From positions 1-64,000 of the forward strand of contig JAJOZX010008810.1 in NCBI GenBank assembly GCA_023014485.1: a stretch of 64,000 bases of DNA, read 5' to 3'. This stretch comes from Bathynomus jamesi (Eukaryota > Arthropoda > Malacostraca > Isopoda > Cirolanidae). The notes beneath the pieces are model-generated. The model was not told where the DNA came from, did not search any database, and saw only the letters and a list, made by a program, of their open reading frames with translations. Below are positions 31,272 through 41,530 of this stretch, one piece after another. Positions within the stretch are counted from its first letter, which is position 1. Each line of letters starts with the position of its first letter. The position numbers and the translations under genes were made by a program.

Positions 31272-33170
31272 TATACACTCTCCTAAATGCTCAGTTATAA
31301 ATCAGTTTTAGGGGTTCTACCGGTATCATTTTTATATTAGTAGATTACATAATATCTGTTTGCAACAGGGCCTTTATACTTCTTTCTATAATCTGAAGTT
31401 CTTATCATTATATTTGCCTCAGTATATAAAGTCCTATGATACTTTTTTATATCTGTATGTGCTAAAAAATGTGCGTAGGATACTTAAGGCTTTGAAACTG
31501 TTCGTGTATTTCATCATTTAATTTTATTACAAGGTTATCTGTTAGTTAGAAATTTTCGGAAGAAACCAACAAATTTTGGTTCAGCGACTTTGAAATCATT
31601 TGAATGATTCTCAGTATAATTTTCATACTTTTTCATCAGATGTGTTAGACCTTTAAATGATGATCTTGTTAATGCGCTATATAAATCTCTATGTACTAAA
31701 ACAGTGAAGCAGAAGCTTCAAAACTATGAAAATTAAGGCATTTTTCCATCTAACTATCAATGTTGAGTATATTTTTAAAAAAATGTAGAAGTTATATTTT
31801 TTCTTCTGATCTACTAAATAAAATATGATTAGCATATTCCTTGTTTATAGCTAAGAAACAGCAATAGATCGTATGAATACAGAGAAACAAATTTACTTAT
31901 ACGCAAATAAGTAAGCCGTAACATGAGGTCTGTCAAAAAGTTTTCCACTTATCATAGAAGTCCTCGACTATCCTTCTCAGAGAAATAATAAAATCACTCG
32001 AACATATCGTTGTAATATTTAATGAAAGCGGTTTCTCTTTCCGTAAAAGTGATACAGTGTCGTTATGATACACATCTACAAAGCTATGATGGGATTCACA
32101 TTAAGGAAGAAAAGCAAAATAAGAGGACAACACAAGCGGATAAAGCAAAACAGTAGGTAAAGTCAGTTGTAAGGAGAAATACATAAGACAAGCAATTTAT
32201 AAACTCTGATTCGTGTTTCCAGGAAACCAGTGTAGAAAAATCAACAAGCAGTTGCAGTAATCAATCAGATTTATCTACCATTTCAAGTAAGCAAATTGTG
32301 GAACAAAATTCAAATAGGAAAAAAAATAAAACAAGCAATATTAATTTTTTTTTCATATTTTTCGGAGCAAGAAAAATTGACTTCGTAAAAATTAAAGTAC
32401 CAAGCTGTAAAACAGCCTATAAATAAGTGCTCTAAAATTAGTATATAATGTTTTAAATAGTGGTACGAAAACATTTTGCTACAAGATTCGTGTTCATAGC
32501 ATGTAAATAGCATTTAATATCAAACTTAAAACTGATGTGAGGATTGCAATTAAGTATAATTTTGGCATTAAAGTTAGTTACAATATTTCTCTAATAAACT
32601 GACAGACTGTCTTGATTTCTAGTTTTTCTCGTACACAAACTGGATCTACATTGAAAGACGATAACTAAAATAAGCTAAGATTAACTTTTGGGGACACCAG
32701 ATTTCGATGACCCGCTCTCTTTTTACGGCGGGACAATCAGAGTGACTCTTATATCTAAGTTAGGTTACACTAGGTTAGGTGGTCGTTTTAGGTTTGTTAG
32801 TTATTTCCAACGTCACCAACATTCGGCCAATCAGGAATGAAAAAAATTGATGTCCGCAAAACTTAATATTTATCCTAAAATAATATTTAAATATATATTT
32901 AATTATAAATTAGGATTGAACATAATTTTTTTAAATTATCCAGAACGACGTAACAAAAACTAAAAAGACTTAGAAAACTATTAGTTGTATTGCCTAAAAT
33001 GGTGCAGAGAACTAGTAAAGTATGTGATGAAAAGAGATATTTTATAAAAATGTTTCCAACATTTGGTTACCAGTTAACAGTCATTAAAAAAGAGTAAAAA
33101 CGAGAATAATTTAAAGAATGGCACTTATTAGCATGCACATTGCAGCACGAGTACAAAATGCGAAAATGGA
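31272..33170. other. Intergenic, no gene recognised
   Basis: About 1.9 kb of AT-rich sequence between an element end and cuticle gene 2. Only short motif-free ORFs. A few GGTTAGGT / AGGTTAGGTGG telomere-like units lie at 32,758-32,790. Confidence 0.55.
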
Positions 33171-33179
33171 AACAAAAAT

Positions 33180-34349
33180 CTATGCACAAGTATTAGGTTT
33201 CGAGTTTATTTGTTGTAGGGTCTGTTGTAGGTTTGACTTGGCTCCACGATTGGTCTCCCAACTTGGAACCCACCCGCGCCCCCACCTGCGGCTCCACCTG
33301 CCCCCATTTGCGGCTTGGGCGGCATCTTCACGTTTAGCCGTTTCGATCTGCTCGAGAACGAAGTCGGGGATTGGGTGAGGGAATTCTGGGGGGACCGGGA
33401 GGAAGGGGGACTCTGGTTTGTAGCCCTCCTCGTCAGCAACAAATGTTAAGGTAAACTGTTCCCCAGAAGGAAATGTAAATCTAGAAAATGAACAAAAGTT
33501 AATTTTTAAAAACGAACCAAACAATTGTACGAACTATTAAACATGTCAGTAAGTTATGAGGAGGTATTTGGTTCTTTCTTCGAACGTACAACCTGTATAT
33601 GGTAATGACTGCATATTCCAAACAGTTAATAAGATATAGTTAAGTTTAAAGTACATGGAAGACTATTTGACTGCACGCAGTATTACCTCAAGAGGAAGTA
33701 TCTTAATCCATATATATCATATACAAAGCATGCTTCCATTATACTTATAACACTAAACCTCTATATTTTCAGTATAATAGTATCCATGTAGCATTATCGT
33801 TTACCTCCTGGAAAGAACTGAATTCCAGCCATTTTAATAATTGTAACTACTTCAGGTAAGACTGTTCAGTAATTAGTAAAACTACTGGAACCTATAAAAT
33901 TCTACCATGACTTACGAAACTGATCCTTCTTGTGAAACGGCACCTTCCGCACCTGGTTTTCCTGACTCAGATCGAACGATACCATTTGCAGTTTCTATAC
34001 CAAAACTGTAGCTACCATCCTCCCCATGCTCCCTGTCATCTTTTACAATGTCAGCTGGTGCACTTTTTGGTGCTTGAGAACACGTTGGTACAGCAGAAGA
34101 TTCAAAGCCCGCTGATGCAGAAGATCCAAAACCCGTTGATGATTGAGGTCCAAAACTCTGTGATGACGCAGGAATTGAATAACCCTGCGGCCTTGCGAAT
34201 GCACAAGCGGTCAACGATAAAAGGCTGAGAATAAATACCTGAAATTAGACAAAAATTATGGTAAGAAAACTTGAGGAGCATAAATAATTAATTAATCAAA
34301 ACATTGTAGAAGGTTTGGAATTCAAATAAATTTATAAATTAACCTTCAT
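33180..34349 (-). CDS. Cuticle protein with RR chitin-binding domain, 3 exons
   Basis: Secreted chitin-binding exoskeleton protein, paralogue of the gene at 25.6-27.4 kb with the same intron phases. Exons: 34,349-34,344 (MK, donor GTTAAT), 34,238-33,916 (acceptor TTTCAG, donor GTAAGT) and 33,480-33,180 (acceptor TTCTAG). About 209 residues in the straight frame. Signal peptide MKVFILSLLSLTACAFA, then a Ser/Gly/Phe-rich spacer (SSTGFGSSASAGFESS). The RR domain follows: GSYSFGIETANGIVRSESG, then SFTFPSGEQFTLTFVADEEG, then PESPFLPVPPEFPHPIPDF. After KREDAA the straight frame turns Arg/Trp-rich. The +1 frame instead gives Gly/Ala-rich sequence ending FQVGRPIVEPSQTYNRPYNK with a stop at 33,206, which suits a cuticle protein better, so a one-base indel near 33,325 is suspected. 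Splice sites are inferred. Confidence 0.82.
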
Positions 34350-34409
34350 CGAGAATTCCAAACGGCACATGATGCATGTATGGAAAGTAATATTTTGGTG
34401 AGCTGTTGA

Positions 34410-34443
34410 GATGATTGTTATTATTATTATTATTATTATTATT
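34410..34443. repeat. (ATT)n microsatellite upstream of cuticle gene 2
   Basis: About ten ATT units 60 bp upstream of the first exon. No clear TATA box is seen for this gene. Confidence 0.9.
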
Positions 34444-34756
34444 CTGCGCAGCGAAAAAATTTCGAATTTTCTCTCGTTAAGTCTAGAGCAGGGGTGGGGA
34501 ACCTTTTTTCATTGGAAGGCCGCATTTCATTTAACCAAGACCCTATTAGGCCGCATTTCATTTAACCAAGACCCTATTAGGCCGCATGCTGAGAATTTAA
34601 CATATACAGTACAACAAAATGTCATATTTTAGTCTACAATCTACATATTTACTAATTTTAAATCAAACTTGATAATACGTGAGGGCTTTTATAATAAATA
34701 AAAAAAATTCAGCAAGTGCACATTTATTTTTGGGGGGAATAATTGACAATAGAACT

Positions 34757-34927
34757 AATATTAAGTGAAAAATTATATTAAGTGAAATGATGTTAATATG
34801 ATATTAAGTGAAAAATTATATTAAGTGAAATGATGTTGATATGATATTAAGTGAAAAATTATATTAAGTGAAATGATGTTAATATGATATTAAGTGAAAA
34901 ATTATATTAAGTGAAATGATGTTAATA
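34757..34927. repeat. 43-bp minisatellite inside the hAT element
   Basis: Four units of ATATTAAGTGAAAAATTATA plus TTAAGTGAAATGATGTTAAT, starting near 34,758, 34,801, 34,844 and 34,887, stop at the mariner insertion. The short remainder (GATAGTAAGTGAAAAAGTGA) after the mariner at 36,486 shows the mariner landed within the array. Confidence 0.9.
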
Positions 34928-36483
34928 CCGTGTGACCACAAAAATTGTCCCTGTTTTTAATCGCTTATTACTCAGTCATTATTGCAGCTTCACAAATGAA
35001 ATTAAAAGCATTCGAAAGAGAACATTTTAAAGTTTTAATTTATTCTACATGTGTTCAAAGTGACGTCCCTGGACATTCTTACATTTCTCACAACGGGAAA
35101 GGAAGTTATTTATTACATTTTCCAAAACGCTGCATTCAATGGACTGTACACTCTCTACCACCGCTTGCTTTAATTCTTCGATAGAGGATGGCTCTTGCCT
35201 GAATACTTTGTCCTTGACAAATCCCCAGAGAAAAAAGTCCATAGGTGATAGATCGGGAGATCTTGCGGGCCAGGGAAACTGCGAGCGATGAGAAATGAAT
35301 CTTTGTTCAAAAAATCTTGTTAAACATTCCAGTGATTGCCTAGTTGTGTGGGCTGTTGCTCCGTCTTGCTGAAACCACTTGTTACTGCAGTTTTCTTGTT
35401 CAAAAACAGTGTTCAGCATTTCTACATATCTTTCTGAAGTTACTGAAAGCGGTCTCCTTGTCTCTGGGTCCTCAAAAAAGTAAGGACCATAAACCTTGCT
35501 GCTACTCAAACCACACAGACAGTAACTTTTGGTGAATGCAGAGGTTTCTCCAAGTGTATATTTGGCTTGTTTTGTGACCAACACCGGTAATTCTGTCTGT
35601 TGATGAACCCATTGAGATAGATGTGGCATTCATCACTGAATATTATGTCACTTAATCTTATCTGGTTTTGTTCAATTATTGTTTCAATGCGTTCACAAAA
35701 CATCAAACGACGCTGGTAGTCTTGTTCGCTAAGCTGTTGCAAACACATAATTTTGAATGACTTCATTCTCAAATCCAACGTGATTATTTCCGAATGCTCT
35801 CCCGTTTGATTCCTGTCACAGCTGATAGTCGTCTCACAGATTTCTTGTTGTCCGTTTCAAGCTGATTTGCGACTGAATCAATGTTTTCAGCGGTTCGCAC
35901 ACCTTTGCTGCGCCCAGAGTTGCCTTTATGCATGTTCTTGATTGAGCCGTGATGTTTCCATTTTGCGAAAATCCTGCGAATCGTTTTAGGATCTATGGTC
36001 CTTTGCTGACCGTATTGTCGTCTGAAAGACCGTTGGGTGGCAACTACCGAGCCATGTTTGATCATCTCTTCTGCGATGAAAACACGTTGTATATCCAACA
36101 AATAACCCATGATTGTGATGGATAAAACTGTCATTTTTTCTAAGTACTGATTTCGTATCCAGGATATCGAAAAAATTAAATAAAACTTTTAAATATTCTT
36201 TTTCGAAAGCTTTTTATTTCATTTGTGAAGCTGCAATAATGACTGAGTAATAAGCGATTAAAAACAGGGACAGTTTTTGTGGTCACACAACAAATAACCC
36301 ATGATTGTGGTGGATAAAACTGTCATTTTTTTATAAGTACTGATTTCGTATCCAGGACATCGAAAAAATTAAATAAAACTTTAAAATGTTCTCTTTCGAA
36401 TGCTTTTTATTTCATTTGTGAAGCTGCAATAATGACTGAGTAATAAGCGATTAAAAACAGTGACAATTTTTGTGGTCACACGG
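34928..36483 (-). mobile_element. DD41D mariner with doubled 5' end, copy 1
   Basis: Ends CCGTGTGACCACAAAAATTG and, inverted, CAATTTTTGTGGTCACACGG, with TA on both sides. On the transposase start side, the TIR plus leader (about 195 bp) is present twice in tandem: 36,289-36,483 and 36,095-36,287. Copy 2 at 49,338 has the same doubling. Confidence 0.9.
35045..36134 (-). pseudogene. DD41D mariner transposase, two frameshifts
   Basis: The frames 36,134-35,784, 35,778-35,506 and 35,629-35,045 together cover a whole transposase of about 345 residues. The N-terminal helix-turn-helix region has IAEEMIKHGSVVATQRSFRR and SVRRLSAVTGIKRESIRK (DUF4817-like). Catalytic: FSDECHIYLNG (first Asp), WFQQDGATAHTTR (second), WPARSPDLSPMDFFLWG (third, in PMDFF). 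I count 41 residues between second and third Asp. The C-terminus is QGRHFEHM. Against copy 2, one A is missing near 35,792 and one G near 35,515. Both frameshifts are single-base. Confidence 0.9.
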
Positions 36484-36514
36484 TATGATAGTAAGTGAAA
36501 AAGTGATAAACCAT

Positions 36515-38328
36515 TTAATGACTTTTTTGTGACTGCTTATTGCGGGACAGGAGTCGTACATTTGGTTCCAACATCGTTGACCGTAGTTTTAGTTCGTCCT
36601 CCAGGTGAATATTCGTCATCTGAGATCTCAAGCGCGTTTTGATTTGAGTCACATATGAAAACGTTGATTCACAACAGTAGGTTGTGCCGAAACAAGACAA
36701 CATTCGACGAGCATGTTGGCGCAGACGTGGGTATTCAACGGCACTTTTCCATATTTCAACAGGATCCTTCTTAGTATCAAATAGAGACAAGGATAGTATC
36801 TTCTAATAGCTCAATCAACTCCATCTGTAAATCTTCAGGTGCTTTGGAGACATCAACCAGGTGTGGTTCGAAAGCTAGTTTCAGTGTGAAGTCAAGTTTC
36901 TCAAAATCTTCAAATCTTTCATCGTATTCTTCAATCAGGGAGTCTAGGACAGCTGTATATTCTTTCACATCGCATTCCCTTAATGATTTGCTTGTATCTT
37001 CTTCATCAATTACCTTTGCCAGTTCAGGGAAGTGTTCAGCTGAAAGTTCCGATCGGGTAAGGATAGTTTTGAAAAAGCGCAACTTCCTCCGAAAAGCCTG
37101 GATTTTTTGCCACATTTCAAATGTGGATTTAGTTTTAACTTGCAAAGAAATATTCAGGTAATTTTGCTTTGACATTACGTCATACAAAAATGCAACATTT
37201 CTGCAGAAATTTTTTGACAATTCACATGGTTCAGTGAGTTCCTCAAAAAATCTTGTGATTTGTTTTCGCAAAGACAAAAGTTTTTCAAAGACTTGCGGTT
37301 GTGACAACCAGCGCACTTTAGAATGATACGGAAGATCCACAGTGAATGTTTCATCATCAAGCATAAGCATATTGCGAAACTGGCGATGTCGTGATGCATT
37401 TGCTCTAATGTAGTTCACAATACGTATAACTTTACTTAATGTGTCACTTAAAACAGTAGATTTGGCACAGAGATTCTGTTGATGCAAAATACAGTGAAAG
37501 GAAATCAAGCTATCTGGATTTGGCAGTACTTTTTGTAGTAGCACAACAAATCCTGCACATTTTCCTCTCATGGAAGTTGCACCATCTGTGCATACACTTA
37601 CTAAATTACATAAATTCAGTTTCGCTTCACGGCATTTTTCTTTGAAGAGAGACAAGACGTCAATTCCACGTGTCTTCTCCGTAAGGGTACCCAAAGCCAG
37701 TAACTCCTCGTAGCATTGAAAATCTGCAGTTATAACACGAATAAAAAATGACACTTGCGCTGAGTCAGTAATATCAGGACTCATCCAAGGCAATCGAATA
37801 ATAAGTATTTTCGCTTTGGCATATTGTATGAAGTTGTTCAGTTACATTGAGGGCTAATTCATGTTGCCGATCAGTTATGGTCCTTCTTGAAAGAGGTAGT
37901 TGTTTGTATTTGTTAACTTTGTCTGAATCTAAAGAGGCTACAACTTCAACAATGCATTCTTTTATGATTTCCACATCACTATATGGCTTACCCCTTTTTC
38001 CAAGTATATATGCTACTTTATAAGTTGCTTCAGTGATTTCAGTCCCTAGGCCTGACATCGTTTTAAATACTTGCTGTTGTTGCTGCTTTTGAAGTTTCAT
38101 CTTCGTAAGTGCAGACTTTCGGGGTTCTCCTTCCAATATAGCATACTTGTGGTTCTTATGAGTTGCATAATGCTAATATGCTTTGTGTTTCTTCACTGTT
38201 GCAATTATGGCGTTGCAGAGCAAACACATCATTTTATCTTTTTCAGCAACTATGAAATACTGCAATTCCAATTCTTCATGGAATACTCTGTTCTCTTCCT
38301 TTAATTTTCTTTTCACAGGTTTTGACAT
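36515..38328 (-). pseudogene. hAT transposase (BED finger, Charlie/GTF2IRD2-like)
   Basis: Start MSKPVKRKLKEE at 38,328. A BED-type zinc finger follows (MMCLLCNAI ... HYATHKNH) with a TAG stop near 38,173. The same frame continues to IALDES (first catalytic Asp, 37,777). A 2-base loss shifts to the 338-codon frame 37,793-36,777, which contains CTDGATSMRGKCAG (second Asp) and FHCILHQQNL (Cys-x2-His). A further shift at about 36,785 leads to the C-terminal dimerisation region (YPRLRQHARRMLSCFGTTY, CCESTFS with the catalytic Glu, MTNIHLED). Length of about 600 residues matches the family. It has three breaks; the mariner lies beyond its stop. Confidence 0.87.
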
Positions 38329-38734
38329 GATTGGGGTACCAGAAGATTTATAAATAAAAATGGTACACGAATTGATCAAAGATTTACAGTTTTAAAGGAA
38401 ACAAGCGTGCGTGTCACTATCGGAGAATCGTCAGTAACTGTCATCCAGTCAGCCAGTCGAGTTGATCGTTGATAGGTAAGGGCGTAAGCCGTAAGGCAAC
38501 GCTGCCAGTTTCAACTGGCAGCGTTGCCATATTTCCTATTGTTCAAGCCATAAAGAAGGCTTGTATGTGTATGAAGCAGTGAAGCTGAAACCATGATCTA
38601 ATGAAATAGCCTAAAGCCCTAAAGGGTATCAGTTGCTGTCCATTATCGTACGGTATGAATTCTGAATGTCAAACAGGCAGAAGGCCGCAACTAGTACCCC
38701 AAAAGGCCGCAGGTTCCCCACCCCTGCCCTAGAT

Positions 38735-39345
38735 CCATGTCCCAAAGCTGGATCCTGTCTGCTTTGCAGATAGCTGGTGAGGGAAGCTATATTTATGGGA
38801 CCTCTTTGCGAGTGACCCGTTACCCACGTCGGGCTAGCATCATGAAAAAGAAAAACTATGGTATTTGTCATTTACCATTACTTATTCGGACTATAGTGGA
38901 TTTAATTATCCCAGAAGAGTTCCTTGTTCTATGCACGGTCTGTGTGTATCATAAAAAACTCAGGAGACCATTCTGAGTTCATTCCCATCTTGAAACGGAC
39001 ATGTTATGTGCCTTGAAAAGTGGACGCTCAATTCTGCCAGTTGAGGTTTAAGTTTTGGTTTTTGGCTAAAAATATAATAGTTACCCCTTTTTCTTTGATG
39101 TATTCAATCTGACGTGAAGGCAGCGAGTCTTTTGCTTATATTGAGGTTCTAAATGTAGCAGGGCTATGCTGCTTTAAACCCTAGATCCATGTCCCAAAGC
39201 TGGATCCTGTCTGCTTTGTAGATAGCTGGTGAGGCATTATTAAGCCTTGGAGACCTTGTTATTGGTTCTTTCCTTCTTCTGTGGAGGGGTCACTTTTGTG
39301 GGCGCTCGCCCTTAACCCCCTCCTTTCTACATAATATATATATAT
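38735..39345 (+). repeat. Two direct copies of a ~50-bp unit and dispersed repeats
   Basis: CTAGATCCATGTCCCAAAGC followed by TGGATCCTGTCTGCTTTG occurs at 38,729-38,776 and again at 39,181-39,228. Between them 38,820-38,955 is the inverted partner of 23,819-23,945. 39,270-39,335 (GTGGGCGCTCGCCC, CCCCTCCTTTCTAC) is the inverted partner of 19,640-19,700. Nothing codes. Confidence 0.7.
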
Positions 39346-39820
39346 ATAATATATATATATACATATATAAGAGGAATATGAAAACAAGGGATACGACTCT
39401 GAACATTTATTGGCCAAACGTTTCGGTCTGCTCAGGGGCCATCTTCAGTGACTAGATAGAAGCATCTAAAAAAACAATCATATAACTAAAGTAAATACAA
39501 ATGTCATAAATATACTGTACAATAATAAAATCTAATACAAAAAGTTAAAAAAAAACTTGAGAAAAAAAACTATCTAGATTATAAGACAAAATAAAAGAAA
39601 GCAAAAATAAAACAGAACAAAACAAAATTTAAAAATTTAAAAAGTTTAAAAAATTTTTAAATTGAAAAAAAACTAAAAAATTTTAAGAAATTTTAAAAAA
39701 GGACTGACCTGGATGGTAAAAGTTACAAATGACAAGTGGAGAGAAAGGAAAGAAGAGAAAACTTAAGTTAGTGCGTAAGTTGCGTTAAAAAGGTGTTGGT
39801 TGGTTAGAAAGCATGTAATT

Positions 39821-40024
39821 TTATCGAGGAAAGGCTGTCGTTTGTTCTAACTGTAGGGCAGTCTGCCCCACATAACGACTTTGGCAGGTCGCACATGTAT
39901 ATAAATAAATAACAAAGGATCTCAAAAGCACGGGGAGGTGATCTTTGTGGCGAAAAAAGGATTGCAGAGAATTAGAATTAGAATTAATAATTATAAAGTC
40001 GCATTGAGGGAAGTGTCTGTCCAA
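39821..40024 (-). pseudogene. GIY-YIG endonuclease fragment of a Penelope-like element
   Basis: The minus-strand frame reads HFPQCDFII, SFFRHKDHLPVLLRSFVIYL and YTCATCQSRYVGQT. This is the segment of Penelope-like proteins that precedes and includes the GIY-YIG motif (here VIYLYTC and YVGQT). The reverse transcriptase and most of the nuclease are absent. Confidence 0.7.
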
Positions 40025-40509
40025 AATAGAGTGGACATCTTTATTAAGTTGAAAAGTCGTCTGCTTCTAATTCGCTTGATCTTAAAATTTTAGAATCCCT
40101 TTTTATCAAGAAATTAAATCCAGAATTAAACGACAGCCTTTCCTCGATAAAATTACATACTTTCTAACCAACCACCTTTTTAACGCAACTTACGCACTAA
40201 TTTAAGTTTTCTCTTCTTTCCTTTCTCTCCACTTGTCATTTGTAACTTTTACCATCCAGGTCAGTCCTTTTTTAATTTTTTTTTTAATTTTTAATTTTTT
40301 TAAATTTTAAATTTTTTTAAACTTTTTAAATTTTTTAATTTTGAAATTTTGGTTTGTTCTGTTTTATTTTTACTTTCTTTTATTTTGTCTTATAATCTAG
40401 ATAGTTTTTTCTCAAGTTTTTTTTAACTTTTTGTATTCGATTTTATTATTGTACAGTATATTTATGACATTTGTATTTACTTTAGTAATATGATTGTTTT
40501 TTAGATGCT

Positions 40510-40562
40510 TCTATCTAGTCACTGAAGATGGCCCTTGAGTGGACCGAAACGTTTGGCCAATA
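40510..40562 (+). ncRNA. Hammerhead-like block, plus-strand copy
   Basis: CACTGAAGATGGCCCTTGAG, then TGGACCGAAACG, at 40,519-40,552. The core differs from CUGAUGA by one base (CTGAAGA) and stem II can form GG(C/T)CC pairs. The inverted copy is at 39,418-39,455. Cleavage activity is doubtful given the core mismatch. Confidence 0.35.
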
Positions 40563-40633
40563 AATGTTGAGAGTCGTATCTCTTGTTTTCATATTCCTAT
40601 TGAGGATAAGGTTCCCGAAGAACACTTCTATCG

Positions 40634-40636
<3 letters not shown>

Positions 40637-40685
<49 letters not shown>

Positions 40686-40692
40686 CTGTATA
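40637..40692. repeat. (TA)n microsatellite
   Basis: TA tract. The following 40,693-41,530 is AT-rich with another short TA run (40,848-40,868) and no gene recognised. Confidence 0.9.
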
Positions 40693-41530
40693 TAATACAA
40701 ACTGCTTTATTAATATCAATTATTTTATGATGTAATGTAAATTTAATTATGAAGGTTAGAGACAAGCATGTCTGCAGTTTAGAAGCCATCATTCATGAAG
40801 TTTAGGGCCACCATTTATGCAAATAAATAAATAAATCACTCAAAATATGTATATATATATATATATATTGTAAATAAATTATGAATTTAGAGGACACGCA
40901 ACACTCCTCACCAAGCTGCATCTCCCAGCTTGCCTCATACGTTCACGCCCATGTTCCGTCTTAAACCGCCCACAACCTACATCTCTACATCCCACTCTGT
41001 CTCGATGCGTTTATTATAAATTATTTAAAGGGAATAAAAAATAAAATAAAATAAAAAATATGATTTACAAAGTAGAGATTAAAATAGAACTTGAGTTTAA
41101 ATTAAAAGATACACTATATTACTTCAAATAAAAGTGTATATACAGTATATATTTTTCAAAGAAAAAATTAGAAACAAAATGACCACAACCTTTCTCACTC
41201 CAGTCTAGAGCCAGAAAGAGGAAGACCAAGGGAAAATCAGCCAGTAAAGCCATGTAAAGTCGTTTTGACTGGCGGAAATGGTTGAAACAAACCGTTTGAT
41301 TGCTTTAAAATTGTTAAAAAATAAGCTGGTCTAAGCATCGATGTGGCTGAGTAAGCCATTTCTTCGAACAAATTTTAAGTCTAAACAAATTAATTTTAAG
41401 GAGGTGTGGGTAAGCAGTCCATTTCTTGAAAAAACATTTTCGTCTCAAAACAAAACAATTTTTAAAAGGAATGTACCAGCCAACATAACTAATAAATGCG
41501 TGTATATATGTATATATATATACACACACA

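Larger units (their letters stand above)
34489..38726 (-). mobile_element. hAT element, 4.2 kb, with nested mariner
   Basis: TIRs CAGGGGTGGGGAACCTTTTT and, inverted, CAGGGGTGGGGAACCTGCGG. The flanking 8-mers GTCTAGAG and CCCTAGAT agree at only 5 of 8 positions, so the target duplication is diverged. Subterminal AAGGCCGCA repeats occur at both ends. A 31-bp unit (GGCCGCATTTCATTTAACCA...) is doubled at 34,520-34,582. The transposase lies on the minus strand. A mariner is inserted in the 3' part (34,928-36,483). Confidence 0.88.
39365..40610. mobile_element. Penelope-like element fragments in inverted arrangement
   Basis: 39,365-39,840 and 40,125-40,605 are inverted copies of about 470 bp. They contain ACTCTGAACATTTATTGGCC / GGCCAATAAATGTTGAGAGT, ATGACATTTGTATTTACTTT, CCATCCAGGTCAGTCC and CCTCGATAAAATTACAT. 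Each arm carries the CTGAAGATGGCCC...CCGAAACGTTTGGCC hammerhead-like block that closes Penelope-like elements. The centre encodes part of the GIY-YIG endonuclease on the minus strand. Inverted or tandem partial copies are typical of this group. Confidence 0.7.
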
